Notes: generated by a model not told the origin, from the sequence alone. DNA of 64,000 nt from Epiperipatus broadwayi (GCA_028023455.1 JAQFVV010012574.1:855501-919500); one strand, 5' to 3'; positions 25,478-37,799 are shown, counted from the stretch's first letter. A program made the numbers and translations.

Positions 25478-27530
25478 ATGAGCTCAAAAAAAAAAAAGAA
25501 AATTTGCTGAGGAAAACAGATTTGCATTTATGGAAGTAACTGAAAATCCTTAATGTTTAATTTGTCATTTACAGCTTCTAAATAATAAATCTAATAATAT
25601 TGAACAATATTTTCTTGGAAAACATGTAGATTTTAGTAAAAAGTATTCTAATGGAGATAGAAGAAAAGCTGTTGAAGAAATTACAAAAGAAAACATTACT
25701 TCAACCACAAGTTTAGTAACTTGGATGAAATCTTAATCAAATACTACTGAAGCAATTTTATGTTACCCCTAGAAATAGAAAAAGTGGATTAAATCATTTA
25801 TCGATGGTGAATTTTTAAAAAATTACATATACAATGTCTAACTGAAGCACAGGCTTATTATATACCTGTGTGTATATAAGTAATGTATAGGGTATATGAG
25901 CACAGACTTTCACACAACCCACCACTCTCCACTCTATCTCATAACACTGAAACACTAGAACATATTATTTATCTTTTCAGCATATACGTGTTTGAGTGTG
26001 TCAGTGTTATGAGATAGAGTGGAGAGTGGTAGGTTGTGTGAAAGTGTGTGATCATATACAATGTCTCTAAAATTTTGTTTAAAGATATAAAAAATAACAT
26101 GAGTTATATAAGAAAGTTAATTATTTATCCCTTTCAGCTGGAACTGTAAAGGAAAGAATTGTAACTATTTTTGAAGAAGTTTCAAATATGTAAATTATAG
26201 ATATGAATTCTGCTGAATTTATATCTATTGTCGTTGATGAATCAACTGATATTTCTAATACAGTTTAATGCTGCATCATAGTTAAATATATGTATTGTCA
26301 CTTGAAAACATACTGCAAGTAAAGATATTTCAGCAAATCTATTATGTTTATAAAACAAAATATAAATATTGATCAAGTAGTATGCATTGCAATTGATGGT
26401 ATCCCTGCTATGATGGCAAAAAGCAAAAAGGCTTGTCAAATTATTTTCCATTCATATTTCCCATAAAATGATTTCATTTCATTATATTTTTCACCCAAAA
26501 GCTTTAGTTGCAAAATCATCAGGATTGTTACCAACAACTGAAAAGTATAATGGATGTTGTTGCAGCAATAATCAACATGATCTGATCTAAAGCATTTAAT
26601 CATAGACTTTTTAACACACTGTTAGAAAAAATTGATAGTCAGTATAATGATTTAGTTTTATTTACATCTGTAAGATAGTTATCAAGGAAGAAACATTAAA
26701 ACAGCTTCTTGGTTGTTTAAAAAAAAAAAGAATATTCTTTTGAAATATAAAAATTACAATGCACAACACTTACAATTACTCAATAATTCAAAATCTTTGT
26801 TTCTTGATTGATATGGCCAATCATTTTAATAAGCTGAATTTGAAATTGCAAGGAAAATGAACTTTACAATTATTAGAAGTTGTTACATTTGAGGAGAAAA
26901 TGCGAGTATTTTTGGAAGATGTTACTAAAGATGAATTTGTATTTTTTAAAAATTTAAGATATTATAGACTGAACTTTCCAAATCAAGAGAAAATTAATTA
27001 TAAAATTTTTGCAGAAATAGTAATCTTCATTTTATTCCTTTGCAATCAGATTTCAAGGAATTAAATATATCAGGAAATGGTGAAATTTATATTATATACA
27101 ATGAGATGTGCCTTGAAATTAATAGACATTAAAGCTTTTCCTAGAATATCAATTACAGAGCTACAAATGGAGCTTCTGGAAAATTAAAATAAAAGTATTT
27201 CGATTCAAAAACCTTAGGAAATGGTGGCACAGGTAGAAGAAATTAAGATAACTATGGAACAAACACTACAGGATATCATTTTTTTAAATGTTAGAATTTT
27301 TTTCCAATTAATTATTTGAATGCTAGGTAATTGGCATCTTGACTCTTTTGGTTCAACATATAATTGTGAACAATTGTTTTTTTTTCAATGAGTTATGTTA
27401 AAGGAAACACAGAAACAGAATAATTGATTCAATTTTGAAGGCTTTATGATTGTTAAATGCATAAAATATACTCCAAATTTGAACAAACTAACTGAGAACA
27501 CAATTCAAAAATCACATTAGTAAATCTGGA
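25478..27530 (+). pseudogene. hAT transposase pseudogene, GTF2IRD2/ZBED-like
   Basis: Fragments in shifting frames follow the order of GTF2IRD2/ZBED5-like hAT transposases. First comes an N-terminal zinc-finger remnant (KFAEENRF...CLICHLQLLNN, then LGKHVDFSKKY) near 25490-25640. Next is the catalytic block with VVDESTDISNTV near 26233, then IAIDGIPAM near 26391. These are followed by a KALVAKSSG segment near 26500, a LVLFTSVR.LSR segment near 26655, and MANHFNKLNLKLQGK near 26810. The last is the C-terminal dimerisation motif FGSTYNCEQLF near 27348. The start ATG at 25478 runs into a poly-A tract where a slip shifts the frame, and many stop codons follow. The gene cannot make a transposase. 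Family assignment rests on these motifs and is firm. Confidence 0.9.
25840..26052. mobile_element. 213-bp hairpin element nested in the hAT copy, 14-bp target duplication
   Basis: A perfect 14-bp repeat, CATATACAATGTCT, flanks the insert at 25826-25839 and 26053-26066. Inside, arms of about 50 bp are almost perfectly inverted: 'cactctatctcataacac' near 25931 against 'gtgttatgagatagagtg' near 26003. The arm sequence is related to the hairpin at 57745-57930, to 45595-45700 and to the region downstream of the hammerhead at 54271-54368 ('ttgtatgagatggagtgga' type). It is an inverted dimer of the 3' half of that family. Confidence 0.88.
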
Positions 27531-27755
27531 TATTAATATTTTAAGTTCATATTTATATAAACAATTTTTTTCACACACAGGAATAGAATGATTGATTCAA
27601 GTTTTAAGGCTTTATGATTGCTAAAATGCATAAAATATACTCCAAATTTGAACAAGCTAACTGAGAACGCAATTCAAAAATCACATTAGTAAATCTGGAT
27701 ATTAATATTTTAAGTTCATATTTATATAAACAATTTTTTTCACAGATAAATGTTA
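27403..27755 (+). repeat. 179-bp tandem duplication in the hAT 3' region
   Basis: Two head-to-tail copies offset by 179 bp share 'cataaaatatactccaaatt' (27463 and 27642) and 'aaatctggatattaatattt'. They differ by a few bases, so the duplication is younger than the decay of the transposase but not recent. Confidence 0.92.
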
Positions 27756-28031
27756 TAATGCAAATTTATTGTATTTACTAGAAGTTTAGAAAAAAAAAAG
27801 TTTTAATTAAAAAAATACAGAAAAAAAATTTTTTTCTTGTTTCATCCACAAAATATTATAATGCAAGACTAAGAGATGTTCGAATCTTGTACATGAGCAG
27901 TTAATGTTATTAAATTTATAAATACTAAATGAAACTGATTTCAAATTGCGGTTCCCTAAATTTTAACCTTTCTTCGTTTTTTATCAAAATGGTTCTCTGT
28001 CTCAAAAATGTTTCAGACCCCTGATCTAGTG

Positions 28032-29264
28032 AAAGTTCTCCGTTGACTAGTTTACTAGATGAAAAAAAAAATTAACATGAATGGTTTATCTCACGGGAAT
28101 CTTTGCGGCATTCGAGTATAGGAAGTGACAGAACTGAGCGGCCATCCAAGCACTATTATTTGATCAAGTGGAGTTACACATTCATTTGACATTCAAAGTA
28201 AAATTGCGCATATGTGTATGTTTATAGGTATCTACACACAGAGGAAAATTGAGCAATTCTTTCAATTTCTTTATTAAAAAATGCGTATAAATTACAATTT
28301 TATTAAATTTCAAGATTGATAAACTATTTTTTTCTAAATTTCAAAAAACACAGGATGGGTATTATGCAGGCCTACCTTTTAGATAATTACATAAAGGCAA
28401 GCCATTTAAAGTTTTGCTCTGTTGGATAGTTACAATTTCTGATTAGAAAGGAAGTGTAATATCTACCACGTTGTCTTCCGTTTTACGTTCCATTCTAAAA
28501 TATCATAGAATTGTTCAGAGCTTTTTTTTTAATTTAATAGTGAGTCATAATCGTTTTCCATGCTCATTAAGAACTGAAAAACTAAATCCTTCATTTGCTG
28601 CTTTAAGAAATATTAGATGATATTTGTGTTATTTTGAATCACTAATGAGAGGTTGTTTATGAGAGGAATATACCATAATTAAGATAACACTGCACCTATA
28701 TAACACTTTTCCTTTGAAGAGATGTGTGCATTTAAAAGAAAAGAGAGGAGGTTGGGGATTCAAGTGCAATATTATAATCATCAGCATTTACAGAAAGATG
28801 CTTAGAGAAAGTTTTTATTATTATTATTATTATTAATCTAGATAAGATTGTTAAGATCATAATAAATTCGCTTCTAATGATTTCAATTTTTAAAAAAGTC
28901 ATTTTATTTCAATCAATATCTTCAAAAAAAAAAGTATTTTTATAAAATCATATAATTTAGTTCCTTTTATTAAATGAATATTTGAAATTAATGAATATCC
29001 TGAACTAAACAGTCACAATATTTGCAGGGTATTCGTAAATTATTCAGCTAACAAACTAACTAATAAGCACATACACTCATATATATATAATCTACACTGA
29101 ACATCAATAATTAATTCTTCACACTAACCTGACTTATTTCTGGTTATAGTTTAGAAACTCGAATATTGTTTACATTACTCCATCCAGCAGCTAAGCACCA
29201 TTCTTTTACCCCCAAAATTAGATTTTTCTGCAATCATATTGTAAATGAATTTAAATAAAATATA
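28032..29264. other. AT-rich non-coding stretch
   Basis: No gene is supported. A GC-richer patch at 28090-28170 ('acgggaatctttgcggcatt') is unassigned. A short (TTA)n run is at 28816-28837. Confidence 0.55.
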
Positions 29265-29266
29265 TA

Positions 29267-29731
29267 CAGGTAACATCCATATAACATGTCATTCTTACAA
29301 CAGTTTCACTCTAACACGGTTCGAGAATTAAGGGGAAAACTCTATAACACTATTCCTACAACACTGTTTCATTCTAACATGGTTGAGATTTAGAGAAAAC
29401 TCCCCTTGTAACACAGTATTCAGATATTTTACAAAAAGTAGAGAATAGATCCCAAGATCCTACTGAAGAAAGCTCAGAAAATGAGGATATTTCACCAAAA
29501 AGTAAATATCCATTTAATGATGATTAATAATGATATTAATATGTAATACTTTTGATCAATTATTGTTTTAATAAATATATTTCTCTTAGCTATAAAATGC
29601 AAATAGTATAGTTGGTTTTTTTTAACTTTTGGAACCAACCTCTGTTTTTTGTACTAGTTCTTTGTTTCATACAAATTTGCATAACATGGCATTTTTTTAG
29701 GAACCTATTGACCATGTTATATGGGATTACT
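29267..29731 (+). mobile_element. pogo/Tigger-like short element
   Basis: The left end TACAGGTAACATCCATATAA and the right end CATGTTATATGGGATTACT form terminal inverted repeats of about 20 bp around the shared core CCATATAACATG, next to TA dinucleotides that fit the TA target of pogo/Tc1-mariner elements. Between them is the tail of a coding region (29430-29527) and a 3' region. At about 465 bp it is an internally deleted, non-autonomous copy. Confidence 0.7.
29430..29527 (+). pseudogene. C-terminal tail of a pogo/Tigger transposase
   Basis: An acidic stretch read in frame from about 29445 to TAA at 29525-29527 gives SQDPTEESSENEDISPK followed by a short basic/aromatic end. Acidic, serine-rich C-termini just before the 3' TIR are common in Tigger-type transposases. 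The catalytic DDE domain is absent. The assignment depends mainly on the surrounding TIRs. Confidence 0.5.
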
Positions 29732-30530
29732 TATTGTTACTAACCTAGTGTCATTCTGTATAGATCAAAGAAGCAAGTATACTTGAATCCAAAATTTTAA
29801 GATGTTGTGTTTAAAATTTTAAGCTACTCAGTGGGAGTAGCTAATAGATAAAAACTAGTCTAGGCATCAGTTTAGAACTATCATCTAATATCCATTGAAT
29901 ACTCATACTTATGAAGATGGCTCACAAATATACAGATGTAAGATGGATTGTATTTTTATGTCAAATATAACATCAATGGAGAAAATACTGTGAGAAATGA
30001 AGTTGTTGGTAAAAGAATTTTATAGCATAGTGATTCACATGTTAATCTAGCATGTCCATGACCTGGAATTCAAGTCTGGACTAAATGAATTTTAAATTTT
30101 TTTATTATAAGCAAAACATTTTTTCTCAAATATATGATTCATTGCAAATTCAGTTAGCTATCAAATAATCATCAGTAAATGGATAATTAAATATACTAGT
30201 AGAAAATGAAAATTCCCACTTTAATGCAAATTATTCAGATGATTGTCAATGCACTTACTATAAAAAATTAAAAAAATCAACATCCATTAACAAATAATTG
30301 CTCCAGAAAAACAAAAATTAAAACAGAAAGACAAAAATAAAACATTACATTAGAATTGAATTTTACAATGACTATACAATCTGCTGTTTGTTTATTTGAT
30401 AATTTATAAATATTGTTTTTTAAGTTCTGCAGTAAACTCCTTTTTAAAATATGTCAGGAGCTTACCTAAATGAGGCTCTTTATTGTATTTTATTTTAAAC
30501 TATATATTGATCTTGTGTAAGAGTGTCTTA
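29732..30530. other. AT-rich non-coding stretch
   Basis: No gene. At 30024-30085 'atagcatagtgattcacatg' followed by 'ggaattcaagtctgg' looks like an eroded tRNA-type promoter pair, possibly a SINE relic. Confidence 0.5.
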
Positions 30531-30712
30531 GTGAAAATTACACTACAGAAATATTATTCATTATTGGGCAATCTCTAGTCTAAAGAATAACTAATAAAAA
30601 TTATTAATAGACAGTCAGTTAAGTTATTTGTGTCAAAGTTATGAGGGCAGCATGTTTGCCACATCAATTAAACTGTAGTAATTTGCTACCTATATAAATT
30701 GACCAATGATAA

Positions 30713-30809
30713 AGATATGTGTGAGAGCTTGTGGTCTGAGACAGCTGATAAGTGCTGGTTCAGCATGAAGTGGTACATCTTGGGAATCATACATCATTTT
30801 CACATATCT
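30713..30809 (+). ncRNA. Hammerhead ribozyme, tandem unit 1 (degenerate core)
   Basis: Outer stem I AGATATGTG pairs with CACATATCT at the far end. The core reads CTGATAA (30745-30751; one change from CTGATGA), stem II is GTGCTG-GTT-CAGCAT, then GAAG replaces GAAA. Predicted cleavage would follow C30779, before TTGGGAATCAT. Two conserved core positions are altered, so this copy is probably inactive. Confidence 0.75.
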
Positions 30810-31056
30810 TTGGTCATATGTTTATGATTACATCTCTTCGCAAGGTGTTAAAAGTGAATAGAAACCAGTCCTACCTTGCATGAAATTAATTACACTACAG
30901 AAATATTATTCATTATTGAATAACCTATTGTCTAAGGAATCACTAATAATATACTTCAATTAAGTGGTTTGTATTAAAATTGTGAGGTCAGTAAGTTTGA
31001 AACTTTTCAATTAAACTGTAGTAATTTGCTATCTATATGTATTAAACAATGATAAA

Positions 31057-31150
31057 GATATGTGAAAGAGATTGTGATTTGGGACAACTGATGAGTGTTT
31101 GTTCAGCATGAAATGAACATCTTGGGAATCATACATCTTTTTCACATATC
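31057..31150 (+). ncRNA. Hammerhead ribozyme, tandem unit 2 (intact core)
   Basis: Outer stem I GATATGTGAAAGAG (31057-31070) pairs with CTTTTTCACATATC (31137-31150). A second stem I segment GTGATT pairs with AATCAT, and CAA pairs with TTG next to the core. The core CTGATGA is at 31088-31094, followed by stem II GTGTTT-GTT-CAGCAT and then GAAA. Stem III is minimal (ATG/CAT with an AA loop), and the predicted cleavage site is ATC, after C31121. All invariant core bases are present. Stem II has weak pairs (TGTTTG region), so activity is plausible but not certain. The internal loop in stem I could make the usual loop-loop contact. Confidence 0.85.
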
Positions 31151-31315
31151 TTTGGTCATATGTTAATGATTACATCCTTCCACAAAGTGTTAAAAGTGAA
31201 TAAAAATTAGTCCCTATCTTGCTTGAGAGTGGTGTAGTGAAAATTACACTATAGAAATATTATTTATTATTGGATAAGTTCTAGTCTAATAAATGAATAA
31301 TAAAAATTATTATTA

Positions 31316-32967
<1,652 letters not shown>

Positions 32968-33055
32968 GTCATAATAATCAACCCTTAAGCTATTAACAAG
33001 AGTTGCCTTGGTTACAGATTGAGAATGTTAATAGCTTAAGGGTTAGTAGTTATAA
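32968..33055. repeat. Hairpin with 24-bp arms
   Basis: 'aacccttaagctattaac' (32980-32997) is the exact complement of 'gttaatagcttaagggtt' (33027-33044), with further imperfect pairing outward. It is a small foldback scrap or a cruciform-forming sequence. Confidence 0.8.
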
Positions 33056-33452
33056 TACATATATATGTGAGTGTATAACACATTATCCTAACTTTTTTAA
33101 TTTTTGAGGCCTTTTATTTACATGTATAAAATATTCTCACCCAAGTCAGTAAGCTTATTATCATATGAATACCTTTATGCCTTGATCAGTAACTTAAAGG
33201 AAAGTTTAAGCAATTCATGCCTTTGGTATCATTTAAGATTAAGTTCATATTTGTTGACTGAATTGTAATCTTCTCTTTCAATAGGTAGGTCAAAAAATAT
33301 CAACTATTTATCTATAGAAGTTTGAAAAAATTATTGGTTAAGCTATCACAAATTATTTTGTGATACTTAATATTAATAACATATTTTAAAATAAGTAAAA
33401 ACTTTTAATTCAATTAAATATCACAATTTTACAATTAACTATATATTTATAA
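33056..33452. other. AT-rich non-coding stretch
   Basis: I see nothing assignable here. Confidence 0.6.
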
Positions 33453-34040
33453 TATTAGCCTATTTCCATCTTATAATATTAAGTATTGAAAGTCTTTAGA
33501 AAAATTTAACTTTATTTAAATATTCCAAGTACATTCAACTGTTAGTCATAGCACACAGGTTAGCATATGTCCAACATTTTGATAGGTATTATTCCCCTCT
33601 CTTTTTCACATGTTTCTGGCATAATCAGTGACAGAACTAGCAAACCTGGAATCTTAGATTCTTGAATATTGAATTTTAAGGTAATGCTCTAACCAACTGA
33701 GCCATCCTGCTAAAGGCAACAGTCAGTAAAAATCAGAAAGAACCTCATAGATAAGTATATGAAGTTTCTACTGACTTTTGCCTTTGGCAGGATGACTCAG
33801 TTGGTTAGAGCATTACCTTAAAATTCAATACTCAAGAATCTAAGGGTCTGATTTGATTTTCATGTTATTACTATCACTGATCAGGTCAGAAGAGTGAAGA
33901 AGAATACCTCACAAAATGTTATGCATATACTATCCTGTGTGCTATTACTATCAGATAAATGTATTTGGAATATTTAAATAAAGTTAAATTTTTCTAAAGA
34001 CATTAAATACCTGTATTAGATGATGGAAATAGTCTAATAG
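33453..34040. mobile_element. Family C foldback with tRNA-like A box
   Basis: Inverted arms of roughly 260 bp run from 'attagcctatttccatc' (33453) and end at 'gatggaaatagtctaat' (34023-34039). Near the centre each arm carries a tRNA-like head: GGATGACTCAGTTGGTTAGAGC at 33790-33811 on the plus strand and its counterpart at 33687-33708 on the minus strand, matching an A box. It is followed by 'attaccttaaaattcaata' in place of an anticodon arm. I read it as an inverted dimer of a tRNA-derived SINE or of a foldback element that captured one. Confidence 0.8.
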
Positions 34041-35135
34041 AAAATACAAATATATATCATTATGTTTGTCAAGAATAAAAGATAAGTTTTAATCTAATTT
34101 GCATCTTATTTTTTAAATTCAAATATATTTTTATTTATTTTAATAATATTTTTATTAATAAAATGAATTAAAATAACCCACATATTTAAGGTATGGAAAA
34201 TTTTGACAATTATTGGAGACTTAGACACTTTTTTTTTTTATTTCTCAATATAAATTAAATATTTTTATAACTTTTAAAATTAGTTTATTTTAAACATTAC
34301 AAAATATAATTTAATTTTGCTACAAATGAAGGCAATATATAAAATAAATTAGAACTAACATTTTAAGCATTGATTTAGTTATGCTTCAGCTTCTATGAAA
34401 AGATTAAATTTAAATTATTTTTATAGGTAATTTGAGATAATATATATGCAATCATAGAAATTACTTTATTCAGACTTTTGTTAATGATAAAGTTTTAAGA
34501 ATATTTAACTGTTTGGTGTTTTTTTTAATTTTATTATGATCAATTACATTTTAACAGACTTATCATTTTTATATTTTCTATTATTTTTACAAGTATATAT
34601 ATATTGCTATAAAATATTTTTACTTTTTCACAATCACATTTGAATAAATCACTTTCTTGAAATGTCACATATTTTGAAAAAAAAAAAACATTGACAAAAT
34701 CAAAAGAAAAAGCCCACAGTGGTTGGATTAATAAACGTTTTTCATTTTTATAAATAACCTCTGATATGTAAAACTACTATTATAGAAATTGATAGAAATA
34801 TTTGATTGAAGACTATCTATACAAATGTTATTAAGGTTTTCTAATTTTTTAAGAAATATTAATATGGCTGTACAAGGTAGTTTGAGTGAACTGTGAATAA
34901 AATTTTTACAATTGACTCAAAAAGTTTTTTAGTCAATTATTCTTCAAGAGTTTTTATAGAAAAGATATCAAATTAAATTATTTTACTTTTCTGAATATTC
35001 AGTGGTTGCATTCAGATTACTCACTATTACATAATAAACTGCTTGTCATACATTGCTCTTATTATCATTATCACACACTGTGACTTCTGCTCATATTTTT
35101 ATTATTGTTGTGTTTTTTTTCTCATGTGTCATAGC
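34041..35135. other. AT-rich non-coding stretch
   Basis: No gene or clear repeat is visible. Confidence 0.6.
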
Positions 35136-35218
35136 ATCGGCCAGGAAGCGAACTCGCTAACTCAGGACAACTGCTTGTAAGGCGGTTGTGCTGACCTCTC
35201 GACCACCAATGCTTGACA
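35136..35218 (-). repeat. tRNA-derived SINE
   Basis: On the minus strand it begins TTGTCAAGC and forms a seven-pair acceptor-like stem GCATTGG/CCGATGC. It shows GTGGTCGAGAGGTCAGC (A-box-like) and GAGTTCGCTTCC (B-box-like), then ends GCTATGACACATGAG followed by a poly-A tail (plus-strand poly-T near 35113). The central part is longer than a tRNA, so it is not a functional tRNA gene. It belongs to the same family as 36419-36500 and 46439-46545. Confidence 0.75.
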
Positions 35219-36418
35219 ATTACTGTTGTTTTTACTGTCTTTTTTTTTTTTTAGCAAACTTATTGTTGTTTAATTATATGGACTTCATAAATTTTAAAAT
35301 TTAAATTAATTAATATCTTATTGCCTAATTCTTGGACGATTTAATTATTTTTTTTATTTTTCAATAACAAATTGTAAGATCATATATTCTCTTTAATGAT
35401 GGATTTAATTACTACTTATCTAAATTTTTATATATAACGTTTTATTTAAAAGCAAAAAATGTAATTAGAGTAAAAAAAAGACAAAGCAAAAAACTTTTTA
35501 ATGCATACAATAAAAAAATAAATTTATTTTAAATTAATATATAAAAATAAAATTCAATATATTTTTTTCAATCCAACTCTATATTTTTTGCTTTATTCCT
35601 ATCATCCTTTTCTAATATATAATATATTCACAATGTTAAACATTTATTTTAATGTATTAAAAGTAACTCTCAATATCACTATTGGTAAAAACAATTGAAA
35701 CATCTTCTAAAGCACATTATATGACAACTCTATTAATTAAAAGAGTGACAGAATTCTTTTATCATTCTCTTTTTCCATATATACAGAAGTATCTCAAACA
35801 AGTAGGTTGGATGGAATACATTTTGAAATCAATTAAGAAATTCATTTATAAATATTTTAAATTGTTTGTGATTTTTTAATTGGCATGTCTGAAATCTCTT
35901 TGATTTTAAATCTTTTCAATAATAAATCTTTTTTTTTTTTAATGTGTATTATATATCATATCAACAGTAGGAATGTGTTAAAGTAACCTTTTTTCAATAT
36001 CACTGTTGTAAGAGATACGAAAGAGATAAATATATGTATAGATGAAGAGATGTAAGCATAGATAAATAGATCTATAGAAAGACAGGCAAAAAAAGCAAAC
36101 AGATAAAAATATAGATTTGTAGATAGGTAGCTAGATATAAGTTTTTAAATAATCCCTTGGAGAGTAAAAGTCTTTCTAGAAGTCTTTCAAAAAGGCATGG
36201 TGAAAAAAGCATTCCTTAATAGACTATGTAATTATCTGGAGATAAAAAATTTCTTCCTTGTTTTTGCTTTATAATTAAGAATATTAATTTATTGAGAAAT
36301 TATTGAAAAATTAATAGATTATCTATCTATAAGTTGATTAACTTAAATTTTAAACCTGCTTAAAACATAAAAGTTACCTATTCTTTACATAGCAAGAGCA
36401 TGAAAAATGCTCGAGTTG
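35219..36418. other. AT-rich non-coding stretch
   Basis: No gene. A degenerate GATA-type tetranucleotide region spans about 36025-36140. The frame at 35682-35879 has no recognisable content. Confidence 0.55.
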
Positions 36419-36500
36419 TCAAGCGTTGGTGGCCTAGTGGTTAGCATAGCTGCCTTCCAAGCAGTTGGCCCGGGTTCGCTTCCCGGTCAACGCATCTGAC
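36419..36500 (+). repeat. tRNA-Gly(TCC)-like SINE head with poly-A tail
   Basis: The 72-base core from GCGTTGG to TCAACGC closely resembles a eukaryotic tRNA-Gly(TCC). It has a seven-pair acceptor stem with one G-U, an anticodon arm CTGC-CTTCCAA-GCAG reading TCC, and a T stem CCGGG/CCCGG. The D arm is altered (GGCC where a pairing segment is expected) and the conserved A in the T loop is C (TTCGCTT). It is preceded by TGTCAA and followed by TCTGACATATG and a run of ten A. These points favour a SINE or retro-pseudogene over a working tRNA gene. Confidence 0.75.
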
Positions 36501-37790
36501 ATATGAAAAAAAAAAGCTCGTTTATTAAAAAATAATAAAATGGTTTATTCCTCAGTAGTTGGAATGTAATAGAGATGGGCTGTGATCCATGTACCTTGGC
36601 CCAGGATCTGCTACTCCACCACTACTATTAATCACAATTTTTTATATAAATTTGTTATTTATATATATAAATACAATTACTAAAAAGCTTAAAATGGATT
36701 ATATATATATTTCAAATGCATCTCTGAAGTTTTTTAATTATAAAAAATATAATTCATTAAATCAAGTTATAAATTTTACTTATTTCTTTCCATCTCTATA
36801 CTCATTAATTTATTTTATACGATTTACTTTTAAAAATCAAGGCAAAGAAGAAAAAAAGATTAACCTATTTCTTTGCTACAATTAAATGCATCAGACTTTG
36901 ATGCTGGCTAGCTGATTATGGTTTGGAAAATGGATTACAATAACTTGATTAGTGATCATCTTATTTCTCATGCTTAATCTAAACACTGCATAATCTATAA
37001 GCAGTAGCGCAGTGTTTTCTCATTTCCAGATGACTTTTCGATTTAATTTACTACTATTCTATCAACAAGAAAATGTAATCAAGTCAAAGTTAGGGAAACT
37101 TAAACATGATAATAATTTGTGAAGAATTTCTCAATCTGCTTTATATAAAAGCACTCATCTTTTTACTCTATTTTGAATAAATATGAGCGAATCAAAGCAA
37201 ACAAGACACCAAATCAATTCATAAACACCACTTCTTTTCTTCACTGCACCTTTATAAATATCTTAGTATCTTTTTAAAGCAAAATCTTTTCTTCTATAAA
37301 AATATTTAAAAATCTGAAACTTTTTAAACTTGAAAATGATTATCTCATTTATATTTATAACTGCTATTTTGGAATATTAATGTGAAAGTAATGGAGTAAG
37401 ATTCATCTTAACTTTTCAATATGCTTCAAAGGAAAAATGAAATTATGTAAATAATCTCAGATAAAAAATATTACATCTAAAACTTTTAAAATAATAATGC
37501 AATTTAAAAATTTGTTGCAAAAAAAAAAGACTAGATAGTTAAAAAATTGATCAATAAATTATAAATCTTCAAACTCCATATATAAATATAATTATTCGAA
37601 AATTGTTTACATATTATATGTTTCATTTTAGAGTAATGTGAATTTATTTTATTTCTTACAAATACACTCACAGACACATATAATATGTAATAATAGATAT
37701 ATGAAAAATGTTTAGAGAAAAACTTTCATAAAATACATATGTGTAAATTTAAATGGTTTTCAATTGAAGAAGGCTAAGAAATTAATTGGT
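36501..37790. other. AT-rich non-coding stretch
   Basis: No gene. The plus frame at 36589-36885 (98 codons) is the longest in this part but is an Ile/Tyr/Phe/Asn-rich low-complexity string with no motif. Confidence 0.6.
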
Positions 37791-37799
37791 AGTACTACC

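Larger units (their letters stand above)
25052..28023 (+). mobile_element. Complete but inactivated hAT transposon
   Basis: The element starts CAGGGATC and ends GACCCCTG (its reverse complement starts CAGGGGTC), the classic hAT-type CAGGG terminus. It is bounded by a perfect 8-bp target duplication, ATCTAGTG, at 25044-25051 and 28024-28031, which is diagnostic of hAT integration. The 2972-bp body carries a decayed transposase gene, a nested 213-bp hairpin insertion and a later 179-bp tandem duplication near its 3' end. The length suits an autonomous hAT copy that died after insertion. Terminal repeats beyond the first 8 bases are weakly matched. Confidence 0.93.
30530..31315 (+). repeat. Tandem ~353-bp repeat with hammerhead ribozymes (retrozyme-like)
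   Basis: About 2.2 head-to-tail units are present. The landmark 'ttacactacagaaatattat' falls at 30538, 30890 and 31244 (the last with one change), giving periods of 352 and 354 bp. Other repeated landmarks are 'taaactgtagtaatttgct' and 'cttgggaatcatacatc'. Each complete unit carries one type I hammerhead (30713-30809 and 31057-31150); the third unit is cut off before its ribozyme. No protein is encoded. Tandem units of a few hundred bases with one hammerhead each are what animal retrozymes and hammerhead satellites look like. Confidence 0.88.

Noticed and set aside
33855-33900. CACTGATCAGG...CAGAA segment in family C resembling a collapsed hammerhead core
   Set aside because: There is no stem II, and no permitted cleavage triplet at the right place in the copies seen.
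36423-36494. Functional tRNA-Gly(TCC) gene
   Set aside because: The D arm is altered, the conserved T-loop A is lost, and a poly-A tail follows, so a SINE or retro-pseudogene is more likely.
36589-36885. 98-codon open frame, the longest in the window
   Set aside because: The Ile/Tyr/Phe/Asn-rich low-complexity translation has no motif, and the length is within chance for DNA of such low G+C.
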